From UBA5216 sp043743335 (lineage in GTDB: Bacteria; Pseudomonadota; Gammaproteobacteria; Burkholderiales; SG8-41), in NCBI GenBank assembly GCA_043743335.1, contig JAYTWR010000083.1, forward strand, positions 56,909 to 120,908: DNA of 64,000 nt, written 5' to 3'. Shown here in pieces: positions 17,105 to 30,061 of this stretch (its first letter is position 1; every line of letters starts with the position of its first letter). The position numbers were made by a program, and so were the translations under genes. Under the pieces are notes generated by a model. The model did not search any database and was not told the DNA's origin. It saw nothing but the letters and a program-made list of their open reading frames with translations.

Positions 17105-19300
17105 CTACAGATCCAAAGGATCAACATCGATAGACCAGCGGGCGGCACCCGTGCGCTTTTCCGCCAGCGCGGCGCGCCATACCGCAAGAAAGCGTTGCAG
17201 CCGGTTGCGGCTGGCGCATTGCACCAGCAACTGCGCGCGTTCGTGTCCGGCCAGACGCATCATGCCAGCGGGCACCGGATCATAGATTGTGACGTCGCGA
17301 TCAATCGCATGCCCCAACGCAGCGGCGTGCTTCAGCCACGCGATGGCCGCGTCTAATTTGCTCGCTTCCGCGCGCAGCAGCGCCTGATACTGAAACGGCG
17401 GGAAGCCCGCGCCACGTCGTTCGTGCAACTGGGCGTCGGCAAAATGTGCAAAATCCTGCGCGCGTAGCGCGGCATACAGCGGGTGATCCGGAAAATCCGT
17501 TTGGATCAGCACATCGCCCGCCACACTGCCGCGCCCGGCGCGTCCCGCCACCTGCGTGAGCAATGCGTAGAGGCGTTCCGGCGCGCGAAAATCCGTGCTG
17601 TAAAGCAGGCTGTCGGCGTTGAGCACGCCCACCAGTGACAGACTGGGAAAATCGTGCCCCTTGGCGAGAATTTGTGTGCCGACGAGAATATCGACTTCTC
17701 GCGCTTCGATGCGCGTGCGCATGCCGCTCCATGCGCCCTTGTTGCGCGTGCTGTCGCGGTCGATGCGCAACACGCGCGCCTGCGGAAAATGCGCTGCCAG
17801 CGCGGCTTCAACCCGCTGCGTGCCCTGCCCCACCGGCGACAAATCGGCGTTGCCGCAATCCGGGCACGCTTGTGGTGCGGCCGTTTGATAGCCGCAGTGG
17901 TGGCATTGTAGCCGCCGGTCACGCAAGTGCAGCACCAGCCGCGCGCTGCAGCGGTGACAATTCGACAGCCAGCCGCACTCATGGCACAGCAGCACCGGCG
18001 CGTAACCGCGGCGGTTGATGAAAATCAGCACCTGTTCGCGCGCCGCCAGCCGCTTTTGAATCGCCGCGATCAGCGCCGGCGCTAGGCCATCCTGCAAGCG
18101 CACATCGCGCGTTGGCACGCAATGGATGCGTGGCGGCGTGAGGTTGATGCGCTTGGGCAACTGCGTGAGCGCATAGCGCTGGGTCGCCGCGTTGTGCCAA
18201 GTTTCTAGCGCGGGCGTGGCTGAACCCAGCACAATCGGCACGCCACGTTGGCGCGCACGCACCACCGCCAAATCGCGCGCCGAGTAGCGAAAACCCTCGC
18301 TTTGCTTAAACGAAGCATCATGTTCTTCATCCACAATAATCAGCCCGAGTTGCGGCAGCGGCGCAAACACCGCCAGCCGCGTGCCGAGCACAATGCGCGC
18401 CTCACCCGACTGCGCCGCCAGCCAGTGAAGCAGGCGCTCGCTTTCGTTTAGCCCGCTGTGCAGACTGACCACGCGCGTGTGCGGAAAACGCCCGCGCACC
18501 GTGGCCTCAAGTTGTGGCGTGAGCGAAATTTCCGGCACCAGCAGCAGCACTTGTGAGCCGCGTTTGAGCGCCGCCGCCATGGTGTGCAAATACACTTCGG
18601 TCTTGCCGCTGCCGGTGACGCCCAACAAAAGATGCGCTGCGAAGCGCGAGAAATCCGCGCAAAAAGCTGCTACCGCCGCAGCTTGGTCCGGCGTCAACGG
18701 CGGGCCGACGACATCCGGTTGCGGGGTTTGTGCTGCGCTGGGCGAAGTCGTGAGTGACCCCTCACATAACGCGACATAGCCATAATTAACTAGTTGTTTT
18801 AAAACAGTTTTTTCTGTAGGCGTGCAAGCGCTAACAGCAGCAGCATCCAGCGCCAACGCCGCCTGAAACCGCGCCAGCATGTGCCGCAACGTGCGCGCGC
18901 GCGGCGGCAGACTGTTGCTATCCGCGGCCGCACCTTGCGCCGTCAGCGCGTAATGCGTCAGCGACTTTTGCGGTGCGCGCCGCACCTGACGTAGCCCGCC
19001 CGGCAACGCACTCATCGCCACCGCGCCCAGCGGGTGGTGATAGTACTCGGCGGCAAACCGCATGAGCTTGATGTCGTCCGGCGAGAACCCCGGTGCTTCG
19101 CGCAAAATGCGATTGACCGGCTTCACGCGCGCGCTGGCCAGTGTGCTGGCGTCGGTGACCTCAAGAATGACCCCCACCGCGTTGCGCTTGCCGAACGGCA
19201 CCAGCACGCGTGCGCCGATGTCAGCGGTGGTGGCGTGATCGCAGCGGTAATCGAACAGCGTGTCGAGCGGAACGTCCAGGCCGACGCGGACGAAGGTCAT
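17105..19300 (-). CDS. priA: Primosomal replication-restart helicase PriA
   Basis: PriA (731 aa) reloads the replisome at stalled forks. Visible landmarks are the helicase Walker A (LLGVTGSGKTEVYL), the DEEH box (IIVDEEHDASFK), a cysteine-rich zinc-binding insert (CHECGWLSNCHRC ... CHHCGY ... CPDCG) and the RAGRG motif VI region (TQVAGRAGRG). The N-terminal DNA-binding domain starts FVRVGLDVPLDTLFDYRC. It is 12 nt upstream of hemE and reads the same way, so the two probably share a transcript. Confidence 0.97.
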   Translation of the reverse strand: MTFVRVGLDVPLDTLFDYRCDHATTADIGARVLVPFGKRNAVGVILEVTDASTLASARVKPVNRILREAPGFSPDDIKLMRFAAEYYHHPLGAVAMSALPGGLRQVRRAPQKSLTHYALTAQGAAADSNSLPPRARTLRHMLARFQAALALDAAAVSACTPTEKTVLKQLVNYGYVALCEGSLTTSPSAAQTPQPDVVGPPLTPDQAAAVAAFCADFSRFAAHLLLGVTGSGKTEVYLHTMAAALKRGSQVLLLVPEISLTPQLEATVRGRFPHTRVVSLHSGLNESERLLHWLAAQSGEARIVLGTRLAVFAPLPQLGLIIVDEEHDASFKQSEGFRYSARDLAVVRARQRGVPIVLGSATPALETWHNAATQRYALTQLPKRINLTPPRIHCVPTRDVRLQDGLAPALIAAIQKRLAAREQVLIFINRRGYAPVLLCHECGWLSNCHRCSARLVLHLRDRRLQCHHCGYQTAAPQACPDCGNADLSPVGQGTQRVEAALAAHFPQARVLRIDRDSTRNKGAWSGMRTRIEAREVDILVGTQILAKGHDFPSLSLVGVLNADSLLYSTDFRAPERLYALLTQVAGRAGRGSVAGDVLIQTDFPDHPLYAALRAQDFAHFADAQLHERRGAGFPPFQYQALLRAEASKLDAAIAWLKHAAALGHAIDRDVTIYDPVPAGMMRLAGHERAQLLVQCASRNRLQRFLAVWRAALAEKRTGAARWSIDVDPLDL
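18787..18801 (-). repeat. Dispersed AT-rich motif, copy 3 (one mismatch, inside priA)
   Basis: On the minus strand it reads AAAACAACTAGTTA, encoding KQLVN in priA, the same reading frame as the copies in argS and ksgA. Confidence 0.55.
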
Positions 19301-19312
19301 GACCGGCTACGT

Positions 19313-20374
19313 TTACGGCGCTGCGTGATACGAAGGAGAAAGCTCGTGCACCGCCGCTACTAGCGCGCCGACGTGATCAGGATTGGTGAACTGCGACACC
19401 CCATGGCCGAGGTTAAACACGTGCCCGCTGCCGTGGCCGTACGATGCCAGCACTTGGCCGACTTGCGCGCGAATTTGCGCCGGTTGCGCAAATAGCGTCA
19501 CGGGATCCAGATTGCCTTGCAGCGCCACTTGGCTGCCGACGCGCGCGCGCGCCGCGCCGATGTCGCACGTCCAATCTAGCCCCAGCGCATCGCAGCCGAT
19601 GGCGGCGATATCTTCTAGCCACAGCCCGCCGCCTTTGGTGAACACAATGCACGGCACGCGCTCGCCGTCGCGCTCGCGCGTGAGGCCGGCGACGATACGT
19701 TGCAGGTAGGCGAGCGAAAACGCTTTATAGGCGGCAGCCGACAGCGCGCCGCCCCAGGTATCAAAAATCATGACGGCTTGCGCGCCAGCTTCAATTTGCG
19801 CGTTAAGGTAAGCGGTTACTGCGCGCGCGTTGACGTCGAGAATGTGGTGCAGCAAATCAGGCCGGTCGTAGAGCATGGTTTTGATGGTGCGAAAATCCGC
19901 GCTGCCGCCGCCTTCGATCATGTAACAGGCCAGCGTATACGGGCTGCCGGAAAAGCCGATCAGCGGCACCTTGCCATTCAGCGCCTTACGAATTTGTGCA
20001 ACAGAATCAAATACATAGCGCAATTCGTCCAAGTCAGCCAGCGCTAACTTTTTGATGGCGGTTTCGTCGCGCAAAGGGCGTTCAAACTTGGGGCCTTCGC
20101 CTTCGGCGAAATACAGGCCGAGGCCCATCGCGTCCGGCACTGTCAAGATGTCCGAAAACAATATCGCCGCATCGAGCGCAAAGCGCGCCAACGGTTGCAG
20201 CGTGACTTCGGTGGCGTAATCCGGGTTTTTGGCGAGGCCCAAAAAACTGCCCGCGCGTTTGCGCGTGGCGTTGTATTCGGGCAAGTAGCGTCCCGCCTGC
20301 CGCATAATCCACACGGGGGTGTAGGGCGTGGGTTGGCGCAGCAGTGCGCGGAGGAAGGTGTCGTTTTTTAACAT
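19313..20374 (-). CDS. hemE: Uroporphyrinogen decarboxylase
   Basis: HemE (353 aa) removes four acetate carboxyls from uroporphyrinogen III to give coproporphyrinogen III. The diagnostic N-terminal motif WIMRQAGRYLPEY is present, followed by LFSDILTVPDAMGL and the conserved NLGHGV near the C-terminus. It is one of four heme genes in this window (hemE, hemF, hemL, hemB). Its upstream region holds an 18-unit heptamer array that could alter promoter spacing. Confidence 0.97.
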   Translation of the reverse strand: MLKNDTFLRALLRQPTPYTPVWIMRQAGRYLPEYNATRKRAGSFLGLAKNPDYATEVTLQPLARFALDAAILFSDILTVPDAMGLGLYFAEGEGPKFERPLRDETAIKKLALADLDELRYVFDSVAQIRKALNGKVPLIGFSGSPYTLACYMIEGGGSADFRTIKTMLYDRPDLLHHILDVNARAVTAYLNAQIEAGAQAVMIFDTWGGALSAAAYKAFSLAYLQRIVAGLTRERDGERVPCIVFTKGGGLWLEDIAAIGCDALGLDWTCDIGAARARVGSQVALQGNLDPVTLFAQPAQIRAQVGQVLASYGHGSGHVFNLGHGVSQFTNPDHVGALVAAVHELSPSYHAAP

Positions 20375-20403
20375 CAGGATGGAGTGCTTGGAAACCCGGA
20401 CCT

Positions 20404-20529
20404 AGGACAGAAAACAGAGAACAGAGAACAGAGGACAGAGGACTGAGGACTGAGGACTGAGGACTGAGGACTGAGGACTGAGGACTGAGGACTGAGGATT
20501 GAGGACTGAGGACTGAGGATTGAGGATTG
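20404..20529 (+). repeat. Heptamer tandem array, 18 units, upstream of hemE
   Basis: Eighteen contiguous 7-bp units. Most are AGGACTG, with AGGATTG, AGGACAG, AGAACAG and AAAACAG variants. The middle units are identical and the ends diverge, as expected if slippage is active in the centre. It fills most of the 198-nt gap between the end of gltD and the start of hemE. Confidence 0.95.
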
Positions 20530-20572
20530 AGCGATGCGATGGTCCGGGCGAGGTGGCTCAATCCTAAACACC

Positions 20573-21991
20573 CTAGCGCGGCAAGTCTGACCCACCCATC
20601 AAAAATGTATCCACCGCCCGCGCGCATTGCCGCCCTTCACGTATTGCCCACACCACCAGGGATTGTCCGCGGCGCATATCGCCTGCGGCAAACACTTTGG
20701 CGACCGACGTTTGATATTGCTCGGTATCGGCTTTGACGTTGCTGCGCGGGTCTTTTTCAACCCCCAGTTCTTCGAGCAAGCCCTTTTGCGTGGGGCCGAG
20801 AAAGCCCATGGCCAGCAGCACTAAATCGGCGGGCATTTCGAATTCGGAGCCGGGCACCTCGGCCATTTTGCCGCCTTCCCATTTCAGGCGTACGGCTTTG
20901 AGCGCTTTGACTTTGCCGCCTTCGCCGACGAAGCATTTGGTGGCGATGCTCCAATCGCGTGCAGTACCTTCTTCGTGCGAGCTAGACGTGCGCAGCCGCG
21001 TCGGCCAGTACGGCCACACCGGATTGCGCAGGGGGTCGTCCGGCTTGCCGAGTAACTCAAATTGCGCGACGGATTTCGCGCCGTGACGGTTGGACGTGCC
21101 CACGCAATCCGAGCCGGTGTCACCGCCGCCAATCACCACCACATGCTTGGCAGTGGCCATGATTTGATTCGCCACGGTGTCGCCGGCGACGACCTTGTTC
21201 TGCTGCGGCAAAAACTCCATGGCGAAATGCACGCCGTTGAGTTCGCGGCCCGGCACCGGCAAATCACGCGGGGTTTCCGCGCCGCCGGACAACACCACCG
21301 CGTCAAACTCCGCCAGCAGCTTTTTCGCCGGCACATTCACGCCGACATGCTGATTGAGCCGAACTTCTACGCCCTCAGCCTGCATTTGCTCAACCCGGCG
21401 GTCGATGAACTGCTTTTCCATTTTGAAATCTGGAATGCCGTAGCGCAGCAGGCCGCCCACGCGATCATGTTTCTCGAACAACACAACGTCGTGCCCGACG
21501 CGCGCCAGTTGCTGCGCGCACGCCATGCCGGCGGGGCCGGAGCCGATCACCGCCACGCGCTTGCCGGTTTTGACCTGGGGTGGCTGCGGAACCACCCAGC
21601 CGTTTTCCCAGCCCTTGTCGATAATCGCATGCTCAATCGACTTGATGCCCACCGCGTCGGCGTTGATGCGCAGCGTGCAGGCTTCTTCGCACGGCGCGGG
21701 GCACACGCGTCCCGTGAATTCGGGGAAGTTATTGGTCGAGTGCAGCGTGTCGAGCGCGGCGCGCCAATCCTGCTTGTAAACGAGATCGTTCCAGTCGGGA
21801 ATGATGTTGTTGATCGGGCAGCCGCTCATGCAAAACGGCGTGCCGCAATCCATGCAGCGCGCGCCTTGCTGGCCGGCTTGCTCGTCGCTCAGATGGCCGA
21901 CAAATTCGCGGTAATGCTTGGTGCGCGTGCCTTTGTCTTCGGCAGCTTCAGAGAGCCGCCCGTATTCCAAAAACCCAGTAACTTTGCCCAT
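20573..21991 (-). CDS. gltD: Glutamate synthase (NADPH) small subunit
   Basis: GltD (472 aa) passes electrons from NADPH through FAD and 4Fe-4S clusters to GltB. The N-terminal cysteine clusters (CMDCGTPFCMSGCPINN and CPAPCEEAC), the FAD site (VIGSGPAGMACAQQL) and the NADPH site (VIGGGDTGSDCVGTSNRHGA) are all present, as is the C-terminal AAGDMRRGQSLVVWAI motif. It follows gltB after 36 nt, and the pair forms the GOGAT operon for ammonia assimilation. Confidence 0.97.
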   Translation of the reverse strand: MGKVTGFLEYGRLSEAAEDKGTRTKHYREFVGHLSDEQAGQQGARCMDCGTPFCMSGCPINNIIPDWNDLVYKQDWRAALDTLHSTNNFPEFTGRVCPAPCEEACTLRINADAVGIKSIEHAIIDKGWENGWVVPQPPQVKTGKRVAVIGSGPAGMACAQQLARVGHDVVLFEKHDRVGGLLRYGIPDFKMEKQFIDRRVEQMQAEGVEVRLNQHVGVNVPAKKLLAEFDAVVLSGGAETPRDLPVPGRELNGVHFAMEFLPQQNKVVAGDTVANQIMATAKHVVVIGGGDTGSDCVGTSNRHGAKSVAQFELLGKPDDPLRNPVWPYWPTRLRTSSSHEEGTARDWSIATKCFVGEGGKVKALKAVRLKWEGGKMAEVPGSEFEMPADLVLLAMGFLGPTQKGLLEELGVEKDPRSNVKADTEQYQTSVAKVFAAGDMRRGQSLVVWAIREGRQCARAVDTFLMGGSDLPR

Positions 21992-22014
21992 GGCGGATGT
22001 CTACAGTGAGGCTA

Positions 22015-22027
22015 TAAGTAATTGATT

Positions 22028-22030
<3 letters not shown>
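22015..22030 (+). repeat. Dispersed AT-rich motif, copy 4 (exact) at the gltB/gltD junction
   Basis: TAAGTAATTGATTTTA. Its last bases overlap the gltB stop codon, and it fills the short gap before gltD. Confidence 0.8.
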
Positions 22031-26701
<4,671 letters not shown>

Positions 26702-26725
26702 AGGCAGCCTCAACAAATAATCCAA

Positions 26726-26741
26726 TAAAATCAAATACTTA
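26726..26741 (+). repeat. Dispersed AT-rich motif, copy 5 (exact) in the gltB leader
   Basis: TAAAATCAAATACTTA lies 25-40 nt upstream of the preferred gltB GTG start. Confidence 0.75.
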
Positions 26742-26984
26742 AGTGAACAATATTGCGCCGCCACAAAAAAGCCGTGGCGGAAACAAAGTTTTAGGAGTGA
26801 AACCGTTTAAGTCTACCGGTACCAAGGCCTTGCTTCAATAGGGAATTTTGGGCCTTGGGATGCTGCTGCGTAGCGGGCACGGGTAGTACGTTTAAGGTGG
26901 GGGATTGCGGATGCTGCGGCCGCAGCATGTCGGCATGTCGGCGACGGCACTGAGCGCCTAGGCTAGACATGGGGCATGATTTTA

Positions 26985-27250
26985 AATCGGTGTTTCACGC
27001 AACCCTCACGCCCCGCTTGGGTTTTTAGCCGATGCGCCATGCTCTGCGCCGGGGTCGCGTTCTCGGGCAGGGTGCAGGTTCGCTACGCCGTTCACGCCAG
27101 CCCGGGTGGTGTGCGTCGCGCACCTGTGCGATCAGTGGTTCGATTTTCGCATCTTTGCACGCCAGAATGTTCGCCGCACTGGTGTAACCCGCGTCCGCGG
27201 TCAGTATCGTCACCTTGCCGCTGGTCTGCGGCTGGGCACACCATGCCGAC
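26985..27250 (-). pseudogene. Decayed IS1182/DDE-type transposase fragment
   Basis: On the minus strand one frame reads TSGKVTILTADAGYTSAANILACKDAKIEPLIAQV. After a frameshift another reads NATPAQSMAHRLKTQAGREG. Both match consecutive blocks of IS1182-like DDE transposases (the ADAGY block, then the block before the RKQTVEPVFG region). No start, no terminal inverted repeats and no intact frame remain. The fragment ends immediately left of the retron promoter. From 26765 to about 26984, between gltB and this fragment, nothing is recognisable. Confidence 0.7.
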
Positions 27251-27267
27251 TTTCAGCAGTTTTGCAA

Positions 27268-27296
27268 TTGACACTGACCGCCCTGCTGTCTATTGT
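27268..27296 (+). promoter_or_regulatory. Retron promoter
   Basis: TTGACA (27268-27273) matches the -35 consensus perfectly. A 17-nt spacer and TATTGT (27291-27296) follow. Transcription would begin near 27302-27304, at the first bases of the a1 segment of the retron RNA. The agreement between promoter and RNA end was not assumed in advance and supports both calls. Confidence 0.75.
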
Positions 27297-27300
27297 CACC

Positions 27301-27472
27301 ACAGCAGCACGCCTCAAGCCGATGCACGGTTGACTATTCTTGTGATACTGGCCGCGTGTCTCTGCGGGGTTACCCCGCAGATATGCACTACCGCACTACT
27401 CAGCGCATGAGCCGCGTTATGCGCGCATAAACACGCTCATGCAAGACCAGCGAAGTTGGGGCGTGCTGCTGT
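27301..27472 (+). ncRNA. Retron msr-msd non-coding RNA
   Basis: The ends pair: ACAGCAGCACGCCTCAA (27301-27317, a1) with TTGGGGCGTGCTGCTGT (27456-27472, a2), 17 bp with one G-U. Directly after a1 comes AGC, whose G (27318) would be the 2'-5' branch guanosine, as in Ec86. Inside are a weak 9-position stem (27321-27329 with 27352-27360) and a perfect 9-bp hairpin with a TTA loop (27361-27381), typical of msr. A longer msd-like hairpin follows (GCATGAGC 27405-27412 with GCTCATGC 27435-27442, around the palindrome TTATGCGCGCATAA). By analogy with Ec86 the cDNA would start opposite 27454 and run left for about 60-75 nt; that length is an estimate. The RT gene starts 13 nt after a2. Confidence 0.85.
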
Positions 27473-27485
27473 TTTACCTGGGCCA

Positions 27486-28832
27486 ATGACGACACAACGC
27501 AATCGACACTTAGTCACGCTCGGCATGGCCGACGCCCTGCTCGCCGGGGCACGCCATCCTGTTTCTGCGCGTACGCGGTTGGAGCATGCGCTCGGTAGCC
27601 GTGCGCGTTGGGTTGGCAATCTCGCACGCACGCTGGTCAAGCGCTTTGCAGGCGACTGGCGAGATACGCAACGCGATAACTTGGCACGCGAGATTGAGGG
27701 GCTTCCTGCGTTCCAACGTGCGTGCCTAAGTGCGCGTCCCCCGCGCGTACGTCACATACCCGTAACGCCCTCACGCATGGCGTCGTTGCCTGTTGCGCTG
27801 ATGGACTGCGTGGTTCCCGATTTGCCTACGCCGCGCGACGTTGCGCGCTGGCTCGACTTGAGTCTGGATGAATTGCTGTGGCTCACCGGCCCGTTGGAAT
27901 ATCCACTGCGCAATGACGCACCGGTCACCCACTATCAAACGCGCTGGGTACACAAGCGCAGCGGCGGCATGCGCTTGATCGAGATACCCAAGGTGCAATT
28001 GCGCGCGCACCAGCGCCGCTTGCTGCATCGTCTGCTGGATTATGTGCCTGTGCACGAGGCCGCGCATGGCTTTCGCCCACGGCATTCATGCGTCACCAAC
28101 GCCCGCCCACACATGGGGCAAGCCGTGGTAGTGCGCATGGACCTCGAAGATTTTTTCGGCAGCATCGGTGGCGGCAAGGTCTACAAGACGTTCACTGCAC
28201 TCGGCTACCCGGCTGCTGCAGCCACGGCGCTAACACGGCTCACCACCTGCGCCACACCGGCTGACGCGTTGGCCCCCACGCTGACCACGCTGGACTGGCA
28301 CGCACGCAAGCGGCTGCAAGCGCCACACTTGCCGCAAGGCGCACCCACCTCACCCGCCCTGGCCAATTTATGCGCATTCAACTTTGATGTTCGTGTGCAA
28401 GCCTTGGCCGAGAAATTCAGTGCGCGTTACACACGCTATGCCGATGATTTAACGTTCTCCGGCAATGCGGAATTTCGCCATCGCGCACACGCACTGCAAG
28501 CGCGCGTCGCGGCCATTGCCACAGAAGAAGGCTTCCGCATTAACCATCGTAAAACCAAGGTTATGCCATCCGCCACGCGTCAGCGTGTCACTGGCATCGT
28601 GGTCAATCGCACTACCAATATTGCGCGTGTCGATTTTGACCGGCTGAAGGCGACACTACACAACTGCGCCAAACACGGGCCTGCCACTCAGTGCATGACT
28701 GATGTTTACACATTCAGGAATCACCTGGCCGGGCACATTGCCCATCTATCTGCGATACACCCCGTGCGCGGTGCACGGCTCAGGCAGATGTTCAGTCGCA
28801 TATCATGGAGTCGTGGAATGGTGGATCACTGA
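27486..28832 (+). CDS. Retron-type reverse transcriptase with N-terminal extension
   Basis: A 448-residue RT from the ATG at 27486. An in-frame TTG at 27456 lies within the a2 segment and is not preferred. Retron hallmarks are NARPH at 205-209 (NAxxH), motif A VRMDLEDFF with Asp219, QGAPTSP at 284-290, RYADDL with YADD at 318-321, and VTG at 368-370. Together with the msr-msd RNA just upstream this makes a complete retron. The first ~115 residues, before PTPRDVARWLDLSLDEL, have no recognised domain and are rich in Arg and Ala. The overall plan resembles the long myxobacterial retron RTs such as Mx162, from memory of that family. Retrons are generally anti-phage systems pairing RT and msDNA with an effector, but no separate effector gene is adjacent here. 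Confidence 0.93.
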   Translation: MTTQRNRHLVTLGMADALLAGARHPVSARTRLEHALGSRARWVGNLARTLVKRFAGDWRDTQRDNLAREIEGLPAFQRACLSARPPRVRHIPVTPSRMASLPVALMDCVVPDLPTPRDVARWLDLSLDELLWLTGPLEYPLRNDAPVTHYQTRWVHKRSGGMRLIEIPKVQLRAHQRRLLHRLLDYVPVHEAAHGFRPRHSCVTNARPHMGQAVVVRMDLEDFFGSIGGGKVYKTFTALGYPAAAATALTRLTTCATPADALAPTLTTLDWHARKRLQAPHLPQGAPTSPALANLCAFNFDVRVQALAEKFSARYTRYADDLTFSGNAEFRHRAHALQARVAAIATEEGFRINHRKTKVMPSATRQRVTGIVVNRTTNIARVDFDRLKATLHNCAKHGPATQCMTDVYTFRNHLAGHIAHLSAIHPVRGARLRQMFSRISWSRGMVDH

Positions 28833-28860
28833 AGGCTCCTCGCCGCAACCTCATTGACCG

Positions 28861-29130
28861 CTATTGCGCCACAAACCGCTGCACCCGCTTGCCCGAGCGC
28901 ACTTTGCCGGTGAACAAATAGCCGGGCGAATACGCCGCAGCGCAGTTCGAACGCGCAAAACGACTGCTATCACCCAGACAGGCAATCAACCACGGAATGG
29001 TGTTTTCGCCCAGCCGCGGCACACGGTCCAGCAATTCACGGCGACCGCGCAAATTGTCATTGGATTCAACGCGTTGCTTAATTTTCTTACGCAGTTCGCT
29101 GATCTGCTGGGCGAGAAAAATTTCACGCAA
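28861..29130 (-). pseudogene. IS110-family transposase C-terminal remnant
   Basis: The minus-strand frame reads LAQQISELRKKIKQRVESN, then RRELLDRVPRLGENTIPWLIACLGDSSRFA and AAYSPGYLFTGKVRSGKRVQR. This is the IS110-type C-terminal domain, where the helix-hairpin-like IPGIGxxTxxxLLAxLGDxxRFxxxxxxAAFAGLxP block is diagnostic, here degraded (VPRLGENT, AAYSPG). The DDE-like N-terminal part is absent. It abuts hemF and flanks the retron on the right. Confidence 0.65.
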
Positions 29131-30031
29131 CCCACTCCTTCGCTACCAAAAAGTTCTCATACAACGCCGCCTCGCGCGACCCCGCTTCCGGCTTCCAGTC
29201 GTAACGCCAATTCACCACCGGGGGCAGCGACATGAGTATCGATTCGGCGCGTCCGCCGGATTGCAGCCCGAATAGCGTGCCGCGGTCGTAGACCAGGTTG
29301 AATTCAACATAGCGTCCGCGGCGGTAGGCTTGAAAATCACGTTCGCGCTCGCCGTAGGGCAGGTCGCGGCGGCGCTCGACGATGGGCGTGTAGGCCTTGA
29401 GAAAATGATCGCCCACACTTTGCATTAAGGCAAAGCAGGTGGCGAAATCGGGCGTGTGCAGATCGTCGTAAAAAATGCCGCCGATGCCGCGTGGTTCGTT
29501 GCGATGCTTGAGATAAAAATACGCGTCGCACCACTTTTTGTATTTGGGGTGCAAATCAGCGCCGAACGGCGCCAACGCATCGCGGCAGGTTTGATGAAAG
29601 TGCTGCGCGTCTTCGACAAAGCCGTAATAAGGCGTTAAATCCATGCCGCCACCGAACCACCACACCGCGTCAGCGCCGGGCTTCACCGCGCAAAAGAGCC
29701 GCACGTTCATATGCACTGTGGGCACCATGGGGTTGCGTGGGTGTAGCACCAACGACACGCCCATCGCGTCGTACGAGCGGCCGGCGAGTTCAGGCCGTGT
29801 GGCGGAGGCCGACGGCGGCAGGCCGGGGCCATAAACATGCGAGAAGCCCACGCCCGCACGCTCGAACAGGGCACCGTCTTCCAGGATGCAGGTGACGCCG
29901 CCACCACCACCGTTGGCGGGCGGGCGTGTCCAAGCGTCGCGCGAGAAAGCTTTGCCGTCGCGCGCGCTTAAGTCATCAACGATGCGGGCCTGCAGGGATT
30001 CGAGATAGGTTTTTACGGGTGCGGTATCCAT
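29123..30031 (-). CDS. hemF: Coproporphyrinogen III oxidase, oxygen-dependent
   Basis: HemF (302 aa) oxidatively decarboxylates coproporphyrinogen III to protoporphyrinogen IX using oxygen. Conserved blocks include GGGGGVTCILEDGALFERAGVGFSHVYG, HPRNPMVPTVHMNVR, WWFGGGMDLTPYYGFVEDAQHFH and GRYVEFNLVYDRGTLFGLQSGGRAESILMSLPP. Its presence implies aerobic heme synthesis. It is the last gene of the dusB-fis-purH-purD-hemF minus-strand run, separated from purD by a REP-like palindrome. Confidence 0.97.
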   Translation of the reverse strand: MDTAPVKTYLESLQARIVDDLSARDGKAFSRDAWTRPPANGGGGGVTCILEDGALFERAGVGFSHVYGPGLPPSASATRPELAGRSYDAMGVSLVLHPRNPMVPTVHMNVRLFCAVKPGADAVWWFGGGMDLTPYYGFVEDAQHFHQTCRDALAPFGADLHPKYKKWCDAYFYLKHRNEPRGIGGIFYDDLHTPDFATCFALMQSVGDHFLKAYTPIVERRRDLPYGERERDFQAYRRGRYVEFNLVYDRGTLFGLQSGGRAESILMSLPPVVNWRYDWKPEAGSREAALYENFLVAKEWVA

Positions 30032-30061
30032 AACGCGAAGAATACCGCATCGAATTGACTC

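Noticed and set aside
20404..20529. CRISPR array
   Set aside because: The repeats are contiguous 7-mers with no spacers and no cas genes nearby. No CRISPR array was seen in the window.
26702..26764. Longer gltB N-terminus starting at 26764
   Set aside because: This GTG has no ribosome binding site and would translate the dispersed AT-rich motif. The GTG at 26701 has GAGG at good spacing.
26976..27410. Plus-strand open frame opposite the IS1182-like remnant
   Set aside because: No recognisable product. It is antisense to transposase-like sequence and overlaps the retron promoter and RNA.
27456..27485. TTG start for the reverse transcriptase at 27456
   Set aside because: It falls inside the a2 arm of the retron RNA, and the added residues (GRAAVLPGP) look untranslated. 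The ATG at 27486, 13 nt after a2, fits better.
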